Assembly (NCBI RefSeq): GCF_003797765.1
Contig: NZ_RKMB01000011.1
Span: forward strand, 1-64,000
Source of the DNA: Ramlibacter sp. WS9
Lineage (GTDB): Bacteria > Pseudomonadota > Gammaproteobacteria > Burkholderiales > Burkholderiaceae_C
DNA: 64,000 nt
Direction: 5' to 3'
Positions 1-9,830 of this stretch are shown here, one piece after another. The translations under genes and the position numbers were made by a program. The notes beneath the pieces were generated by a model. That model was not told where the DNA came from, searched no databases, and was given only the letters and a program-made list of their open reading frames with translations. The first letter of the stretch is position 1; every line of letters starts with the position of its first letter.

Positions 1-160
1 TTGCCGCTTAGCTGCGATCAGCTGAGCCTTGAATTCTATACCAGTTTTTGATCACCAGTCAAACTCGATTTTCTTTTTTTCCGCCGCACCCGCCGCTTTC
101 GCGTCGTCTTCAGCAGAGCCTGCGATTATGGCACGAATTTCGGGGCTGCCCAACTTCCGC

Positions 161-2449
161 TCAACTTTGTTTCAATGGGCCCGAAGGCAGCAGCGGTAAA
201 GTGCGCTGCCTCACACCCGTCAAAGCGAACAGGGCATTGGCAACAGCAGGTGCCAGCGGCGGTACCCCTGGCTCACCAACGCCCCCGGGCGGGCGCTGGC
301 TCGCGACGAGCCAGGTTTCCACCTGCGGCGCCTGGGACATTGTGACCATGGGGTAGCTGGGGAAGTTCCCCTGTTGCACCACACCGTCGTGGATGTCGAT
401 CCTCCCATGCAACGCCGCGGTGAGCGCGAAGATGACAGAGCTCTCCATCTGCTGAGCCACGATGTTGGGATTGACGACCGTACCGCAATCGACAGCGCAC
501 ACAACGCGGTGGACGCGTGGCTTGCCGCCTTCAACAGAAACCTCGGCCACCTGCGCGACGATCGACCCGAACGATTCGTGCAGGGCCACCCCCAGTGCGC
601 GGCCGGCAGGCAGCTTGCGCCCCCAGCCGGCCTTCTCGGCCGCCAGATTCAGGACAGCCAGGTACCGCGGAGCGCCTCTGAGCAGCTTGCGGCGGAATTC
701 GACCGGGTCCTGGCGCGTCTCTGCGGCAAGCTCATCCATAAAGCTCTCCGAGAAGAACGCGTTATGGGAATGGCCGACCGACCGCCAGAACCCAACGGGC
801 ACGCCCATGCGGGTAGCGACATGCTCCATGTGTTGATGGGCAAAGCCGTACGGCAAGTCGAACAGCCCCTCCGCGGTCGTTTTGTCTGGCGTATCAACCG
901 GCCCCGAGAGCGCGGGCAGGCCCCGAGCCATCCAGCGCGGCGTGATCGCATCGCCCGCCGAGGTGATCCGCAGGCTCGCAACGTTGCCCTGGCCGTCGAT
1001 CGCGGCGCGCAGCATCGCCACATGCATGGGCCGGTAGAAGTCATGGGCGGTGTCTTCTTCGCGCGACCAGATCAGCTGCACCGGCGCCCCACCGCAGTCC
1101 ATTGCCACACGCACCGCTTGCGCGACATAGTCCACTTCCAGCCGTCGCCCGAAACCTCCGCCCAGCAGCGTCAGGTGCACCTTGACCTCATCGACAGACA
1201 CGCCAGCCACCCGCGCCGCGATGGCTCGCGCCATCTGGGGGACCTGCGTGGGCACCCAGATTTCCACCTTGCCGTCCTTGACCTGGGCCGTGCAATTCAT
1301 CGGCTCCAGGGTCGCGTGGGCCAGATAAGGCGCGCGATACCAGGACTCGACTTTGCGTGCGGCCTGCCGCTCGGCGGCCTGCGTGTCGCCCTGCTCGTGA
1401 AAGACATAGCCATCGGCCGTCCGCACTGCCGCTTCCAGTCCGGTATCGATCTGCCGGGAATCCAGCGGCCCCCGGGGTCGCTGGCGCCACTCGACTTCGA
1501 CTGCCTTGACCGCGCGGCTCGCGTGCCAGTAGCTCTTGCCCACCACAGCGAAGCCCGCGGTAGAGCCGGCATACGCGGGCAGCCGCACCAGGCGTTCGGC
1601 ACCGGACATGGCGAGTGCCTTGTCTGCGTTGATCTGGCCCGGTGAACCGCCCAGCATCGGGCACAGCCGGATCGCGGCGAACCTCATGCCGGGCGGGCGC
1701 ACATCGAGTCCGAAGCGCGCCGTGCCGTCGACCTTTGACGGCACATCGAGGCGCGCCGCCGGCTGACCGATCAGCTTCCAGTCCTTGCGATCCTTGAGCC
1801 GCACCGCCCCGGGGGGTGTCGCCGACGCAAGCTTCGCCATCTCGCCATAACCCACCGACTTCCCGCTGGGGTGGGAGATCACCCCAGCCTTGACCGTCAG
1901 TTCCTCGGCCGGCAGCCTCCACTGCAGGGACGCAGCCCCCAGCAGGGATGCCCGGGCGGTGGCGGCGGCCATCCGGACCACCTCCCAGGCATCGGCCACG
2001 CTGGACGATCCACCCGTCGCATTGATACCCAACTCGCGTGCCAGCTTGCCGACCACCCAGTGACCCGCCTTGACGCGTCCGAACCCATCCTCGTTCTCGG
2101 CCTCCAGCGGATGAAAAGGAAGACTCGCCACGAGCATGGCCACGTTGCCGTAGATCGTGTCCGATCCTGCCTGCTCGATGCGCACCGCCGACAACGGCAC
2201 GTCCAGTTCCTCCGCCGCGAGCATGGGCAATGACGTATGGACGCCCTGCCCCATCTCGCTGCGCGGCATCGCGAGGATCACGGTGCCATCAGTGGCGATC
2301 TTGATCCAGCCATTCAGCGCGAAATGGCCCTCGGCCGGCAGCATCAGCCTCGCCGAACCGAGGCGAGAGCGCTGCGGCAACGCGCCCCAGCCGACGACCA
2401 GCACCCCTGCGGCACCCGCCGCAGTCAGCAGCATCATCCGCCGCTTCAT
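161..2449 (-). CDS. Molybdenum hydroxylase large subunit (isoquinoline 1-oxidoreductase beta type)
   Basis: Large catalytic subunit of a molybdopterin-cytosine-dinucleotide hydroxylase of the IorB/aldehyde dehydrogenase class, 762 aa. The N-terminus has a KRR pair followed by a hydrophobic stretch (residues about 5-21), which looks like a Tat-type export or membrane-anchor segment. Family hallmarks are visible: [10 protein letters not shown] near the N-terminus, [17 protein letters not shown] in the middle, and [20 protein letters not shown] near the C-terminus, where the Glu of GVGE is the expected catalytic base. The start at 2449 is set by the ATGA overlap with the stop of the small Fe-S subunit; the open frame continues upstream but there it is antisense-like to that subunit. 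Known family role: oxidation of N-heterocycles or aldehydes, with electrons passed to a cytochrome c or the respiratory chain. The substrate cannot be read from sequence, and no cytochrome gene is adjacent. Confidence 0.88.
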   Translation of the reverse strand: MKRRMMLLTAAGAAGVLVVGWGALPQRSRLGSARLMLPAEGHFALNGWIKIATDGTVILAMPRSEMGQGVHTSLPMLAAEELDVPLSAVRIEQAGSDTIYGNVAMLVASLPFHPLEAENEDGFGRVKAGHWVVGKLARELGINATGGSSSVADAWEVVRMAAATARASLLGAASLQWRLPAEELTVKAGVISHPSGKSVGYGEMAKLASATPPGAVRLKDRKDWKLIGQPAARLDVPSKVDGTARFGLDVRPPGMRFAAIRLCPMLGGSPGQINADKALAMSGAERLVRLPAYAGSTAGFAVVGKSYWHASRAVKAVEVEWRQRPRGPLDSRQIDTGLEAAVRTADGYVFHEQGDTQAAERQAARKVESWYRAPYLAHATLEPMNCTAQVKDGKVEIWVPTQVPQMARAIAARVAGVSVDEVKVHLTLLGGGFGRRLEVDYVAQAVRVAMDCGGAPVQLIWSREEDTAHDFYRPMHVAMLRAAIDGQGNVASLRITSAGDAITPRWMARGLPALSGPVDTPDKTTAEGLFDLPYGFAHQHMEHVATRMGVPVGFWRSVGHSHNAFFSESFMDELAAETRQDPVEFRRKLLRGAPRYLAVLNLAAEKAGWGRKLPAGRALGVALHESFGSIVAQVAEVSVEGGKPRVHRVVCAVDCGTVVNPNIVAQQMESSVIFALTAALHGRIDIHDGVVQQGNFPSYPMVTMSQAPQVETWLVASQRPPGGVGEPGVPPLAPAVANALFALTGVRQRTLPLLPSGPLKQS

Positions 2450-2898
2450 GCTTTGACCCCGGCAGCCCGCTTGATCGCCATCCGCACACGCTGGTAGGTG
2501 CCGCAGCGGCAGATATTGGTCATGGCCTCGTCGATCTGCGCGTCCGTGGGCTTGGGCGTCTTCTCCAGCAGGGCCGCCGCCGCCATCAGCATGCCGCTCT
2601 GGCAATAGCCGCACTGCGGGACCTGCTCGGCAATCCACGCCGCCTGGAGGGCGTGAGGTTTGCCCGGAGCACCCAACGACTCGATCGTCTGGATGCGCTT
2701 GCCCGCCACGCTGGCGACCGGCGTGACGCAAGAGCGCACCGCTTGGCCATCCACGCGCACGGTGCATGCGCCGCACGCGGCGACGCCGCAGCCGAACTTG
2801 GTCCCCGTCATATTGAGCACGTCCCGCAGCACCCACAACAGGGGCATATCGGGTTCGGCATCGGCCTGTACGGCCTTGCCATTGATTTGCAATTCCAC
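2446..2898 (-). CDS. Molybdenum hydroxylase (2Fe-2S) small subunit (isoquinoline 1-oxidoreductase alpha type)
   Basis: Small iron-sulfur subunit, 150 aa. An N-terminal plant-ferredoxin-type domain carries CGVAACGAC plus a downstream Cys, and a C-terminal [2Fe-2S]-binding domain carries CGYCQSGM and CRCGTY. These eight Cys are the standard set for this family. It transfers electrons from the molybdenum subunit, whose start codon it overlaps by four bases (ATGA), so the two are translationally coupled. The start is GTG at 2898, chosen because an AAGGAGG Shine-Dalgarno sequence sits 4 bases upstream and no ATG is available before the first Fe-S motif. The promoter must lie in the short space shared with the divergent uup gene (2899-3002). 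Confidence 0.9.
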   Translation of the reverse strand: MELQINGKAVQADAEPDMPLLWVLRDVLNMTGTKFGCGVAACGACTVRVDGQAVRSCVTPVASVAGKRIQTIESLGAPGKPHALQAAWIAEQVPQCGYCQSGMLMAAAALLEKTPKPTDAQIDEAMTNICRCGTYQRVRMAIKRAAGVKA

Positions 2899-3002
2899 TC
2901 CGCCTCCTTGGGGCTTTGCCCAGCGTGCGACGACTATATAGAGGCCCGTCCGGAGGCGATAGAGGGCCCGCTCCAGCCGCTACCCGGATAATCGCGCCCT
3001 TC

Positions 3003-4874
3003 ATGGCACTCATTACCCTCCTCAACGCACAACTGGCCTTCGGCCACGTGCCCCTGCTCGATCACACCGATTTCGCCCTGGAGACCGGCGAACGCGTCGG
3101 CCTGATCGGGCGCAACGGCGCGGGCAAATCCTCGCTGCTCAAGATCCTCGCCGGCCTGGAAAAGGCCGATGACGGAACGTTGCAATTGCAACAAGGGTTG
3201 CGCAGCGCCTATGTCGCGCAGGAGCCATTGCTCGACGCCACCGCCACGGTTTTCCAGGCGACGCTTGCGGGCGTGGCCGACGTGATCGCCCTCATCGACC
3301 AGTACACGCATGGCCAGGGCGATCTGGACAAACTCCAGAGCGCGATCGAGGCTCAGGACGGCTGGAACTGGGAGCAGCGGGTCGAAGAAACGCTTCACCG
3401 CCTGCACCTTGACAAGGATCTCGTGGTCAGCACGCTGTCCGGCGGCACCAAGAAGCGCGTCGCTTTGGCCCAGGCCCTGGTTCGCCGTCCCGACGTCCTG
3501 CTGCTGGACGAGCCGACCAACCATCTGGACCTGGACTCCATCGAGTGGCTCGAGAACCTGCTGATCGACTTCAAGGGTAGCGTCGTCACCATCACCCACG
3601 ACCGCACCTTCCTGGACCGCGTCGCCACCCGCATCCTGGAGCTGGACCGCGGCAAGCTCCGTTCGTACCCCGGCAACTTCACCCAATACCAGTTCCAGAA
3701 AGAGGAGCAGCTGGCGCAAGAGGCGGTCATCAGCGCCAAGGCCGACAAGCTGCTGGCACAGGAAGAAGTGTGGATCCGCAAGGGCGTGGAGGCGCGGCGC
3801 ACACGTGCGCAGGGCCGTATCACGCGCCTGCAAACGCTTCGGGCGCGCCGCGAAGCGCGCCGCGAGGCCCTCGGCAGCGTGCGCCTGGACGTCGCGTCGG
3901 GAATGCCAAGCGGCAAGATCGTGGCCGAGCTCACCAAGGTGAGCAAGTCGTTCGGTGAAAAGAACATCGTGCGCGACTTCACGGGCACCATCCTGCGCGG
4001 CGACAAGGTCGGCCTGATCGGCCCCAATGGCGCCGGCAAGACCACGTTGCTCAAGATGATCCTGGGCGAACTCGCGGCCGACAGCGGGAAGGTGCGGCAA
4101 GGCGCGAACCTGCAGGTCGCATATTTCGACCAGATGCGCGACGCGCTGAATCTGGATGCCACGCTGGAAGATTTCATCAGCCCCGGCAGCGAGTGGATCG
4201 AGATCGGCAACCAGCGCAAGCACGTCAAGAGCTACCTGGGCGATTTCCTCTTTTCGCCGGCGCGTTCCGGCTCGCCCGTACGATCGCTTTCCGGCGGCGA
4301 GCGCAACCGCCTGCTGCTTGCGCGGCTTTTTGCCCGGCCCGCCAACGTGCTGGTGCTGGACGAGCCCACCAACGATCTCGACATCGACACCCTCGAGCTC
4401 CTGGAAGACCTGCTGCAGAACTATGACGGCACGGTGTTCCTCGTGAGCCACGACCGCGCGTTCCTCGACAACGTCGTCACCAGCACCATCGTGTTCGAGG
4501 GCGACGGCCTGTGGCGCGAGTACGAAGGCGGTGTGCAGGATTGGCTGACGCAATCGCGCCGTTCGCAGGCGCTGGCACTGGCAAGTGCGCCAGCCGCGCC
4601 GCGTGCTGTGCAGGACCCGGTCGCCAAGCCGGCGGCTGCCCATGCGGCCGCCAAGAAGAAGCTGAGCTACAAGGAACAGCGCGAGCTGGAGGCACTCCCG
4701 GCACTGATCGAGGCACTGGAAAAAGAACAAGGCGCAATCCACGAGGAACTCGCCGATGCCAGCATCTACGCCGACGATCCTCAGCGCGCGACCCGCCTGT
4801 CTGAGCGCAATGCGCAGATCGACAATGAACTGCTGGCCGCGATGGAACGCTGGGAATCCCTGGGCAGCATGTAA
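3003..4874 (+). CDS. uup: ABC-F ATPase Uup
   Basis: Soluble ABC-F family protein, 623 aa, close to the usual Uup length. Two nucleotide-binding domains are visible: Walker A GRNGAGKS at residues 36-43 with signature LSGGTKKRVALAQAL, and a second Walker A GPNGAGKT with signature LSGGERNRLLLARLF. Both Walker B motifs are followed by the family phrase DEPTN (DEPTNHLDLDS, DEPTNDLDID). The C-terminus after about residue 530 is Ala/Lys/Glu-rich and coiled-coil-like, as in Uup, where it binds DNA. Known family roles are ribosome-associated ATPase activity and effects on transposon excision precision and replication-fork stability. The start at 3003 was preferred because the protein begins with the usual beta strand just before the first ABC domain; the frame continues 29 codons upstream without homology-like sequence. 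Confidence 0.93.
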   Translation: MALITLLNAQLAFGHVPLLDHTDFALETGERVGLIGRNGAGKSSLLKILAGLEKADDGTLQLQQGLRSAYVAQEPLLDATATVFQATLAGVADVIALIDQYTHGQGDLDKLQSAIEAQDGWNWEQRVEETLHRLHLDKDLVVSTLSGGTKKRVALAQALVRRPDVLLLDEPTNHLDLDSIEWLENLLIDFKGSVVTITHDRTFLDRVATRILELDRGKLRSYPGNFTQYQFQKEEQLAQEAVISAKADKLLAQEEVWIRKGVEARRTRAQGRITRLQTLRARREARREALGSVRLDVASGMPSGKIVAELTKVSKSFGEKNIVRDFTGTILRGDKVGLIGPNGAGKTTLLKMILGELAADSGKVRQGANLQVAYFDQMRDALNLDATLEDFISPGSEWIEIGNQRKHVKSYLGDFLFSPARSGSPVRSLSGGERNRLLLARLFARPANVLVLDEPTNDLDIDTLELLEDLLQNYDGTVFLVSHDRAFLDNVVTSTIVFEGDGLWREYEGGVQDWLTQSRRSQALALASAPAAPRAVQDPVAKPAAAHAAAKKKLSYKEQRELEALPALIEALEKEQGAIHEELADASIYADDPQRATRLSERNAQIDNELLAAMERWESLGSM

Positions 4875-4961
4875 GCATTCGTCCGTCAGCGACTGGCGAC
4901 TACGGCTGACCCAGACGGACCGCACCACCACAGGGCTGCGGGGTAGAGTGGCTGCACCGTC

Positions 4962-6695
4962 ATGCAGCACCTTTCCGCACCCGGCCGCTCCCACCGCCTC
5001 CCCCACACTTCGTGGGCCGCGGCATTGCGCTGGCTCACCGCCGGACTGCTTCTGACGTGGGCCGCGGGCTGTGCCAGCTTGCCGGCCAACACCGCCCGCA
5101 CCGCCTCAAAAGCCTTTGATGCGCCCGACCAAACCGCGTTGGGCCGCCTGGTGCTGGAGCGCAAGACACAGGACAAGGCCCGCGCCGACTCCGGCTTCAA
5201 CCTGCTCGACACGGTGGAGGCCGCATTCGGCAGCCGCCTTGCACTGATCGACGCGGCCCAGCGCACGCTCGACCTGCAGTATTACGCCATCCACGCCGAC
5301 AACTCCACCGAAATCCTGCTGCAGCACCTGCGCGATGCGGCGCGGCGCGGCGTGCGGGTGCGAATCCTGATGGACGACTTCAACACGGTCGGCGAGGACG
5401 CGCAGGTGCTGCGACTGGCCTTCGAGCCGAACGTCGAGATGCGCCTGTTCAACCCGCTGCCCGGCTCGCGCGGCTCCCTGTTCGGTCGCATCCTCACCTC
5501 GATGCACGACATGGAGCGGGTCCAGAAGCGCATGCACAACAAGCTGTTCATCGCCGACAACGCCATGGGCATCACAGGCGGGCGCAACCTGGGCGACGCA
5601 TATTTCGGCGGCGACGGCAAAAGCATGTTCCTCGACCTCGAGGTGCTGGCCGTGGGGCGGATCGTCCGCGACATGTCGACGAGCTTCGACCGCTACTGGA
5701 ACGACGAACTGGCCTATCCGATGCAGACGCTGGTCTCGGCCGAGGACCTGGAGCGGCTGCGCAAGCCGCTGGCCACGCCCACCGCCGATCCGTCGAAAGC
5801 CCCTGCTGCCGGGCCGATCCCGACGGCGGCCGCCAGCGCGCCCAAGCCGACGGTCACCAGCTCCATCCTGCCCGACACCAGCGCCACGGCGGCTGTCGGC
5901 CCCGTGCTCGGTTCCATGGACCTGCGGCGCGTGCCGCTGAACTGGGCTCCGGCGCTGATCCTGGTCGACCAGCCCGGCAAGATCGGCCCGGGCAACGACG
6001 AAGCGGACGCCGGCGAAACAGCCGTCGACGGCCTGCTTCAGCTCATGCAACTGGCCAAGCAGGACGTCCTGGTGGTGTCGCCGTATTTCGTGCCGGGTAA
6101 GCCGATCATGGAACTGTTCCGCCAGATGCGCGCCAAGGGCGTGCGCATCCGTGTGCTGACCAATTCGCTGGCGTCCAACGACGCAGTGGCCGCGCACGCG
6201 GGTTATGCGCGCTACCGCAAGGACCTGGTCGCGATGGGCATCGAGCTGTGCGAAATGCGCGCCGGCGAGGCCGGCGAGACGGGCTCCGCGGGCATGAGCT
6301 ACGGTATCGGCTCGGGCGCGGGCGGCGGAAGAGGCGGCGGCGCCGGCTCCAAGAGCGCGACCTCGCGCGCCAGCCTGCACTCCAAGGCGTTCATCATCGA
6401 CAACCGCCTGGCGGTGATCGGCTCCATGAACCTCGACCTGCGCTCGCAGCGCAAGAACAGCGAAGTTGCCCTGGTGATCCGCAGCACGGCGCTGTCTCAG
6501 CGCGCCACGCGACAGGTGGAAGCGACGTTCGCCAACGGGGCTTACCGCGTGCACGTCGACGGCGGCGGGCAACTGGTGTGGCGCGCACCGCCCGGCGCAG
6601 CATTCAAGGACAGCCACAAGGAGCCAGACGCCGGCGCCAAGCTCAGGATGCTGTCAGGCCTGATCGCGCCCTTCGCGCCCGACGAGATGCTCTGA
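4962..6695 (+). CDS. Phospholipase D-family lipoprotein (cardiolipin synthase ClsC-like)
   Basis: 577-aa PLD-superfamily protein. The N-terminus has a basic region, a hydrophobic segment and a lipobox ending LTWAAGC, so it is probably a lipoprotein. Two HKD motifs are present: HNKLFIADN followed by GGRNLGDAYF, and HSKAFIIDN followed by GSMNLDLRSQ. This pair is the active site of phosphatidyltransferases such as E. coli ClsC (YmdC), which makes cardiolipin. Two low-complexity insertions are odd: an Ala/Pro/Thr-rich stretch of about 45 residues between the two halves, and a Gly-rich run just before the second HKD motif. They probably explain why it is about 100 residues longer than E. coli ClsC. 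It could instead be another PLD-family enzyme; the exact reaction is inferred. It is convergent with the MocR gene, with 9 bases between them. Confidence 0.85.
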   Translation: MQHLSAPGRSHRLPHTSWAAALRWLTAGLLLTWAAGCASLPANTARTASKAFDAPDQTALGRLVLERKTQDKARADSGFNLLDTVEAAFGSRLALIDAAQRTLDLQYYAIHADNSTEILLQHLRDAARRGVRVRILMDDFNTVGEDAQVLRLAFEPNVEMRLFNPLPGSRGSLFGRILTSMHDMERVQKRMHNKLFIADNAMGITGGRNLGDAYFGGDGKSMFLDLEVLAVGRIVRDMSTSFDRYWNDELAYPMQTLVSAEDLERLRKPLATPTADPSKAPAAGPIPTAAASAPKPTVTSSILPDTSATAAVGPVLGSMDLRRVPLNWAPALILVDQPGKIGPGNDEADAGETAVDGLLQLMQLAKQDVLVVSPYFVPGKPIMELFRQMRAKGVRIRVLTNSLASNDAVAAHAGYARYRKDLVAMGIELCEMRAGEAGETGSAGMSYGIGSGAGGGRGGGAGSKSATSRASLHSKAFIIDNRLAVIGSMNLDLRSQRKNSEVALVIRSTALSQRATRQVEATFANGAYRVHVDGGGQLVWRAPPGAAFKDSHKEPDAGAKLRMLSGLIAPFAPDEML

Positions 6696-6704
6696 GCGCG
6701 GAGC

Positions 6705-8153
6705 TCACATCCGTTTCACGATCTCCGAGTACTTCTTCCAGAACGCGGCTTCCTGCGTGGTGGTGAAGTTGATGCGCATCAGCGTGCTGGGCTTGCGCTC
6801 GGCGTGGAACAGCGCGCCCGGCGCCAGCAGGTAGCCCTCGTCGAGCATGCGCTGCGCCAACGCGTCGGTGTCCACCCCCGTGTCCACCCAGCCGAACAGG
6901 CCGGCGGGCTCGGCCGCAAAGGTGCAGCCTGCGTTGAGCGCGAGCTTCACGCTGCGGCTGCGCGCCGCGTCCAGGCGGGTGCGGATGCGCTCGGCGTGCC
7001 GGCGCAGCTGGCCCTGCTCCATGCACAGCGCCAGCGCCTTCTCCAGCAGCGCGGGTGTAGTCAGTGTCGCCAGCAGCTTGGTGTCGAGCAAACGCTCGAT
7101 CAGCGCGGGGTTGGCGGCCAGGAAACCCACGCGCCAGTTGGGCGCCAGAATCTTCGCGAAGCCGCTGACGTAGATCGTGCGTTGCAGGCCGTCCAGCGCG
7201 CACAGGCGCGTCGCATGCTCGGGCGCGATGTGGCTGTAGGTGTCGTCCTCGACGATGTGGAAGTTGTGCTGGTTGGCCAGCTGCAGCATGCGGTGCGCGC
7301 TGCCCGGCGACAGGCAGTAGCCCGTCGGGTTGTGGAACACGCTGACGCTGACGTAGAGCTTGGGCTGGTGCTCCTCGCAGTAGCGCGCCATCACCGCCAG
7401 GTCCGGCCCCTCCGGCCCGCGCGGCACCGGCAGCAGGCGCATGCCCAACGCGTTCAGCCGTGCGAATTCCACCGCCCAGCCCGGCTCCTCCACCATCACA
7501 TGGTCGCCCGCGCGCAGCAACGTGCGGCTCACGATGTCCAGCGCGTGCGTGGCGCCGACGGTGGTGATGATGGCTTCCGGCGCGGCGTGCAACGACAGTG
7601 AGGCCAGCTTCTTCGACAGCACGCGGCGCAGGCCGCTGTCGCCCATCGGCTCGCCGTACTGGAGCGAGAACTCCTGCAGCGCGCGCGTGCTGGTCACCTT
7701 GCGCACCGCCGCGGGCATGAAGGTCGACTCCAGCCATTCTGGCGGGAAGACGCCCATGCCCGGCTGCGGCTTGTTGCTGACCTTGTGGAACATGCCGCGA
7801 ATCAGCGCCGTCGCGTCGATCGGTACGTAGCTGCGCGTGCCGGAAAGGCCGGTGGCCGTGGTCCAGGCCGTCACCACCTCCTCACGGGCTGCCGCGCCCG
7901 GCGATGCCGGCGCAGCTTCGCCGCGGCTCTCACGCACGAAGAAGCCGCGATTCTTGCGGGCTTCCACCAGGCCCTGGGCGAGAAGCTGGTCATACGCCGC
8001 CACCACCGTGGATGGGCTCACGGCGTGCTGCTGCGCGCATTGCCGCACCGAGGGCAGGCGCGCGCCGGGCGCCAGCAGCCGATCGCGGATACGCTGGGAA
8101 AAGCGGGACGACAGCTGGTCGGTGAGCGACTGCGAGGAAGCTTTCATCAACAT
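6705..8153 (-). CDS. MocR/PdxR-type GntR regulator with aminotransferase domain
   Basis: 482-aa MocR-family transcription factor. The N-terminus is a GntR winged helix (GARLPSVRQCAQQHAVSPST, residues about 28-48) and residues about 110-480 form a fold-type I aminotransferase domain with the PLP-lysine motif SGFAKILAPNWRVGF. In this family the PLP domain senses an amino acid or vitamer and is not normally a metabolic enzyme. It is transcribed divergently from a seven-gene amino-acid operon that starts 124 bp away, which is the typical layout for a MocR regulator and its target. The start at 8153 (MLMKASS) was chosen by length and domain boundaries; ATG at 8147 is equally possible. The longer open frame upstream is antisense to the LysE gene. 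The inducer is unknown; amino acids or their keto derivatives are the obvious candidates. Confidence 0.9.
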   Translation of the reverse strand: MLMKASSQSLTDQLSSRFSQRIRDRLLAPGARLPSVRQCAQQHAVSPSTVVAAYDQLLAQGLVEARKNRGFFVRESRGEAAPASPGAAAREEVVTAWTTATGLSGTRSYVPIDATALIRGMFHKVSNKPQPGMGVFPPEWLESTFMPAAVRKVTSTRALQEFSLQYGEPMGDSGLRRVLSKKLASLSLHAAPEAIITTVGATHALDIVSRTLLRAGDHVMVEEPGWAVEFARLNALGMRLLPVPRGPEGPDLAVMARYCEEHQPKLYVSVSVFHNPTGYCLSPGSAHRMLQLANQHNFHIVEDDTYSHIAPEHATRLCALDGLQRTIYVSGFAKILAPNWRVGFLAANPALIERLLDTKLLATLTTPALLEKALALCMEQGQLRRHAERIRTRLDAARSRSVKLALNAGCTFAAEPAGLFGWVDTGVDTDALAQRMLDEGYLLAPGALFHAERKPSTLMRINFTTTQEAAFWKKYSEIVKRM

Positions 8154-8166
8154 CGTGAGCGTCCTT

Positions 8167-8234
8167 GTGTATTGGCGTTTCGGGCAGTACAGATATCCAA
8201 CTGAACTGGACAACTGTACTGGTCGTGTATTGGC
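8167..8234. promoter_or_regulatory. Candidate MocR operator in the divergent promoter region
   Basis: The 123 bp between the MocR gene and the LysE gene hold a perfect 10-bp direct repeat, GTGTATTGGC at 8167-8176 and again at 8225-8234. Nested inside it is a perfect 8-bp inverted repeat, CAGTACAG at 8185-8192 and CTGTACTG at 8214-8221. MocR proteins such as GabR and PdxR are known to bind direct repeats spaced over several helical turns. Assignment of these repeats to the neighbouring regulator is inference from position and architecture. Confidence 0.55.
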
Positions 8235-8276
8235 CGCACAGACTACAGTGATCCACATGAACAGGCAAGCCCCCCA

Positions 8277-8891
8277 ATGACCGCCGGCGAATTCCTCGCC
8301 CTGCTGCTGTTCTGCGCCGCGATGAGCTTCTCGCCCGGCCCCAACACCACGCTGTCCACCGCCCTCGCGGCCAACCACGGCCTGAAGCGCGCATTGCGGT
8401 TCTGCTTTGCCGTGCCCGCCGGCTGGACGCTGCTGATGGTGGCGAGCGGCCTGGGCCTGGGCGCTCTGGTCACGAGCGTCCCGGCATTGACCTGGGCGAT
8501 CAAGGGGGTCGGCGCGAGCTACATGTTGTGGCTGGCGTTCAAGCTCGCCAGCGCCGCGCAGCTCGCGCGGGTCGACGACTCGCGGCTGGAAGTGACCTTC
8601 GCGCAAGGCGTGGGCATGCAGTTCCTCAATATCAAGGCCTGGATGATGGCGCTGACGCTCACGGCCGGCTGGGTGGTGAACGCCGCCGGCCAGCCGGCCG
8701 CCAACCCCGGCCAGCGCCTGGCGATCATCAGCGCGGTGACGATGGCCTTCGCCTTCAGCAGCAACTTTCTGTATGCACTGGTCGGCTCTCTGTTGCGGCA
8801 ATGGCTCGCGCACGGCGCACGCTTGCTGTGGTTCAACCGTGCACTGGCCCTGGTGCTAGTGCTGACGGCCGCCTGGATGGTGACGGTATGA
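8277..8891 (+). CDS. LysE/RhtB-family amino-acid exporter
   Basis: 204-aa integral membrane protein of the LysE family. The signature SFSPGPNTTLSTALAANHG lies near the N-terminus (residues about 17-35), followed by five to six hydrophobic segments, matching the RhtB/LysE topology and length. It exports amino acids or related metabolites across the inner membrane. It is the first gene of the MocR-controlled operon, and its stop overlaps the next start (ATGA at 8888-8891), so it is coupled to the DMT exporter. Two different exporters in one operon suggest that the pathway handles an amino acid or analogue that is toxic when it accumulates. Confidence 0.88.
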   Translation: MTAGEFLALLLFCAAMSFSPGPNTTLSTALAANHGLKRALRFCFAVPAGWTLLMVASGLGLGALVTSVPALTWAIKGVGASYMLWLAFKLASAAQLARVDDSRLEVTFAQGVGMQFLNIKAWMMALTLTAGWVVNAAGQPAANPGQRLAIISAVTMAFAFSSNFLYALVGSLLRQWLAHGARLLWFNRALALVLVLTAAWMVTV

Positions 8892-9787
8892 GGCCGGAAG
8901 AGACCAAAGGCCTGTGGCTGGGCGCACTCGGCGTGACAATCTTCGCGCTGACACTTCCGATGACGCGGCTGGCCGTGGGCACGCCGGAAGCGCCCCAGAT
9001 GTCCGGCGTGTTCATCGCGCTCGGCCGGGCTGTCGTAGCGGCCGTCCTGTCGGCGATCTTCCTGCTGGCCACGCGCGCGCCCTGGCCGCGGCGCGAGGAC
9101 TGGCTGCCGCTTGTGATCACTTCCGCCGGCGTGGTGTTCGGCTTTCCGCTGCTCACGTCGGTGGCAATGCGCCATGTCGAAGCTGTGCACGCCAGCGTGA
9201 TTGTGGGCGTGCTCCCGCTGGCCACGGCTGCGGTCGGTGCATGGTTGCACCGCCAGCGCCCTTCCACGGGCTTCTGGATCTGCGCGGCGATCGGCAGCGT
9301 GCTGGTGGTGGCCTTCGCGATGATCCGGTCCGGCAGCGGCGGCGGCATCTCCATCAAGCCGGCCGACGCGTTGCTTCTCGGCGCGATGGCCTGCGCCGCC
9401 GTCGGTTACGGCTGGGGCGCGCGCCTGTCCCAGCGCATGCGCGCCGAACACGTGATCTGCTGGGCCCTGGTGATCGCACTGCCGCTCACCGCTCCGCTCG
9501 CCTTGCTCACCCGCCCGCAAGCCGCATTGAATACCGCGGCCTGGTGGGGCTTCGCCTACGTCGCCGTGTTCTCGATGTGGCTGGGCTTCTTTGCCTGGTA
9601 CCGCGGCCTCGCCCTGGGCGGCACGGTGCGCGTGAGCCAGGTGCAACTGATCCAGCCCTTCCTCGGCATGCTGTTCGCCGTGCCCCTGCTGGGCGAATCG
9701 CTCGACGCATTGACGCTCGGCTTCGCCCTCGCCGTGATCGCCGTCGTCTTCATCGGCAAGAAAATGCCGGTGCGCGCCGCCGCCTGA
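8888..9787 (+). CDS. DMT-superfamily EamA transporter
   Basis: 299-aa inner-membrane protein with about ten hydrophobic segments arranged as two EamA repeats, the usual length for drug/metabolite transporters. The C-terminal repeat holds the typical run ending in LLGESLDALTLGFALAVIAV. The substrate is unknown; family members export amino acids, nucleosides or drugs. The start at 8888 is fixed by a four-base overlap with the LysE stop. A longer in-frame extension upstream is antisense-like to LysE and was not used. It is followed after 43 bp by the aminotransferase, with AGGAG just ahead of that gene. Confidence 0.87.
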   Translation: MRPEETKGLWLGALGVTIFALTLPMTRLAVGTPEAPQMSGVFIALGRAVVAAVLSAIFLLATRAPWPRREDWLPLVITSAGVVFGFPLLTSVAMRHVEAVHASVIVGVLPLATAAVGAWLHRQRPSTGFWICAAIGSVLVVAFAMIRSGSGGGISIKPADALLLGAMACAAVGYGWGARLSQRMRAEHVICWALVIALPLTAPLALLTRPQAALNTAAWWGFAYVAVFSMWLGFFAWYRGLALGGTVRVSQVQLIQPFLGMLFAVPLLGESLDALTLGFALAVIAVVFIGKKMPVRAAA

Positions 9788-9830
9788 ACCTACAACCCTT
9801 TCCCTTTGCCACCACCCCTAGGAGACCGCC

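Noticed and set aside
48..356. 102-codon plus ORF at the window start
   Set aside because: It largely overlaps the molybdenum hydroxylase 3' end antisense and is Pro/Ser-rich without motifs; bases 1-160 otherwise hold nothing I can name.
2934..5006. Long minus-strand ORF of 690 codons opposite uup
   Set aside because: It is the antisense shadow of the clear Uup ABC ATPase; composition is Val/Gln/His/Arg-rich without domains.
5106..6617. 503-codon minus-strand ORF opposite the PLD gene
   Set aside because: Antisense frame of a gene with two intact HKD motifs; no recognisable motif of its own.
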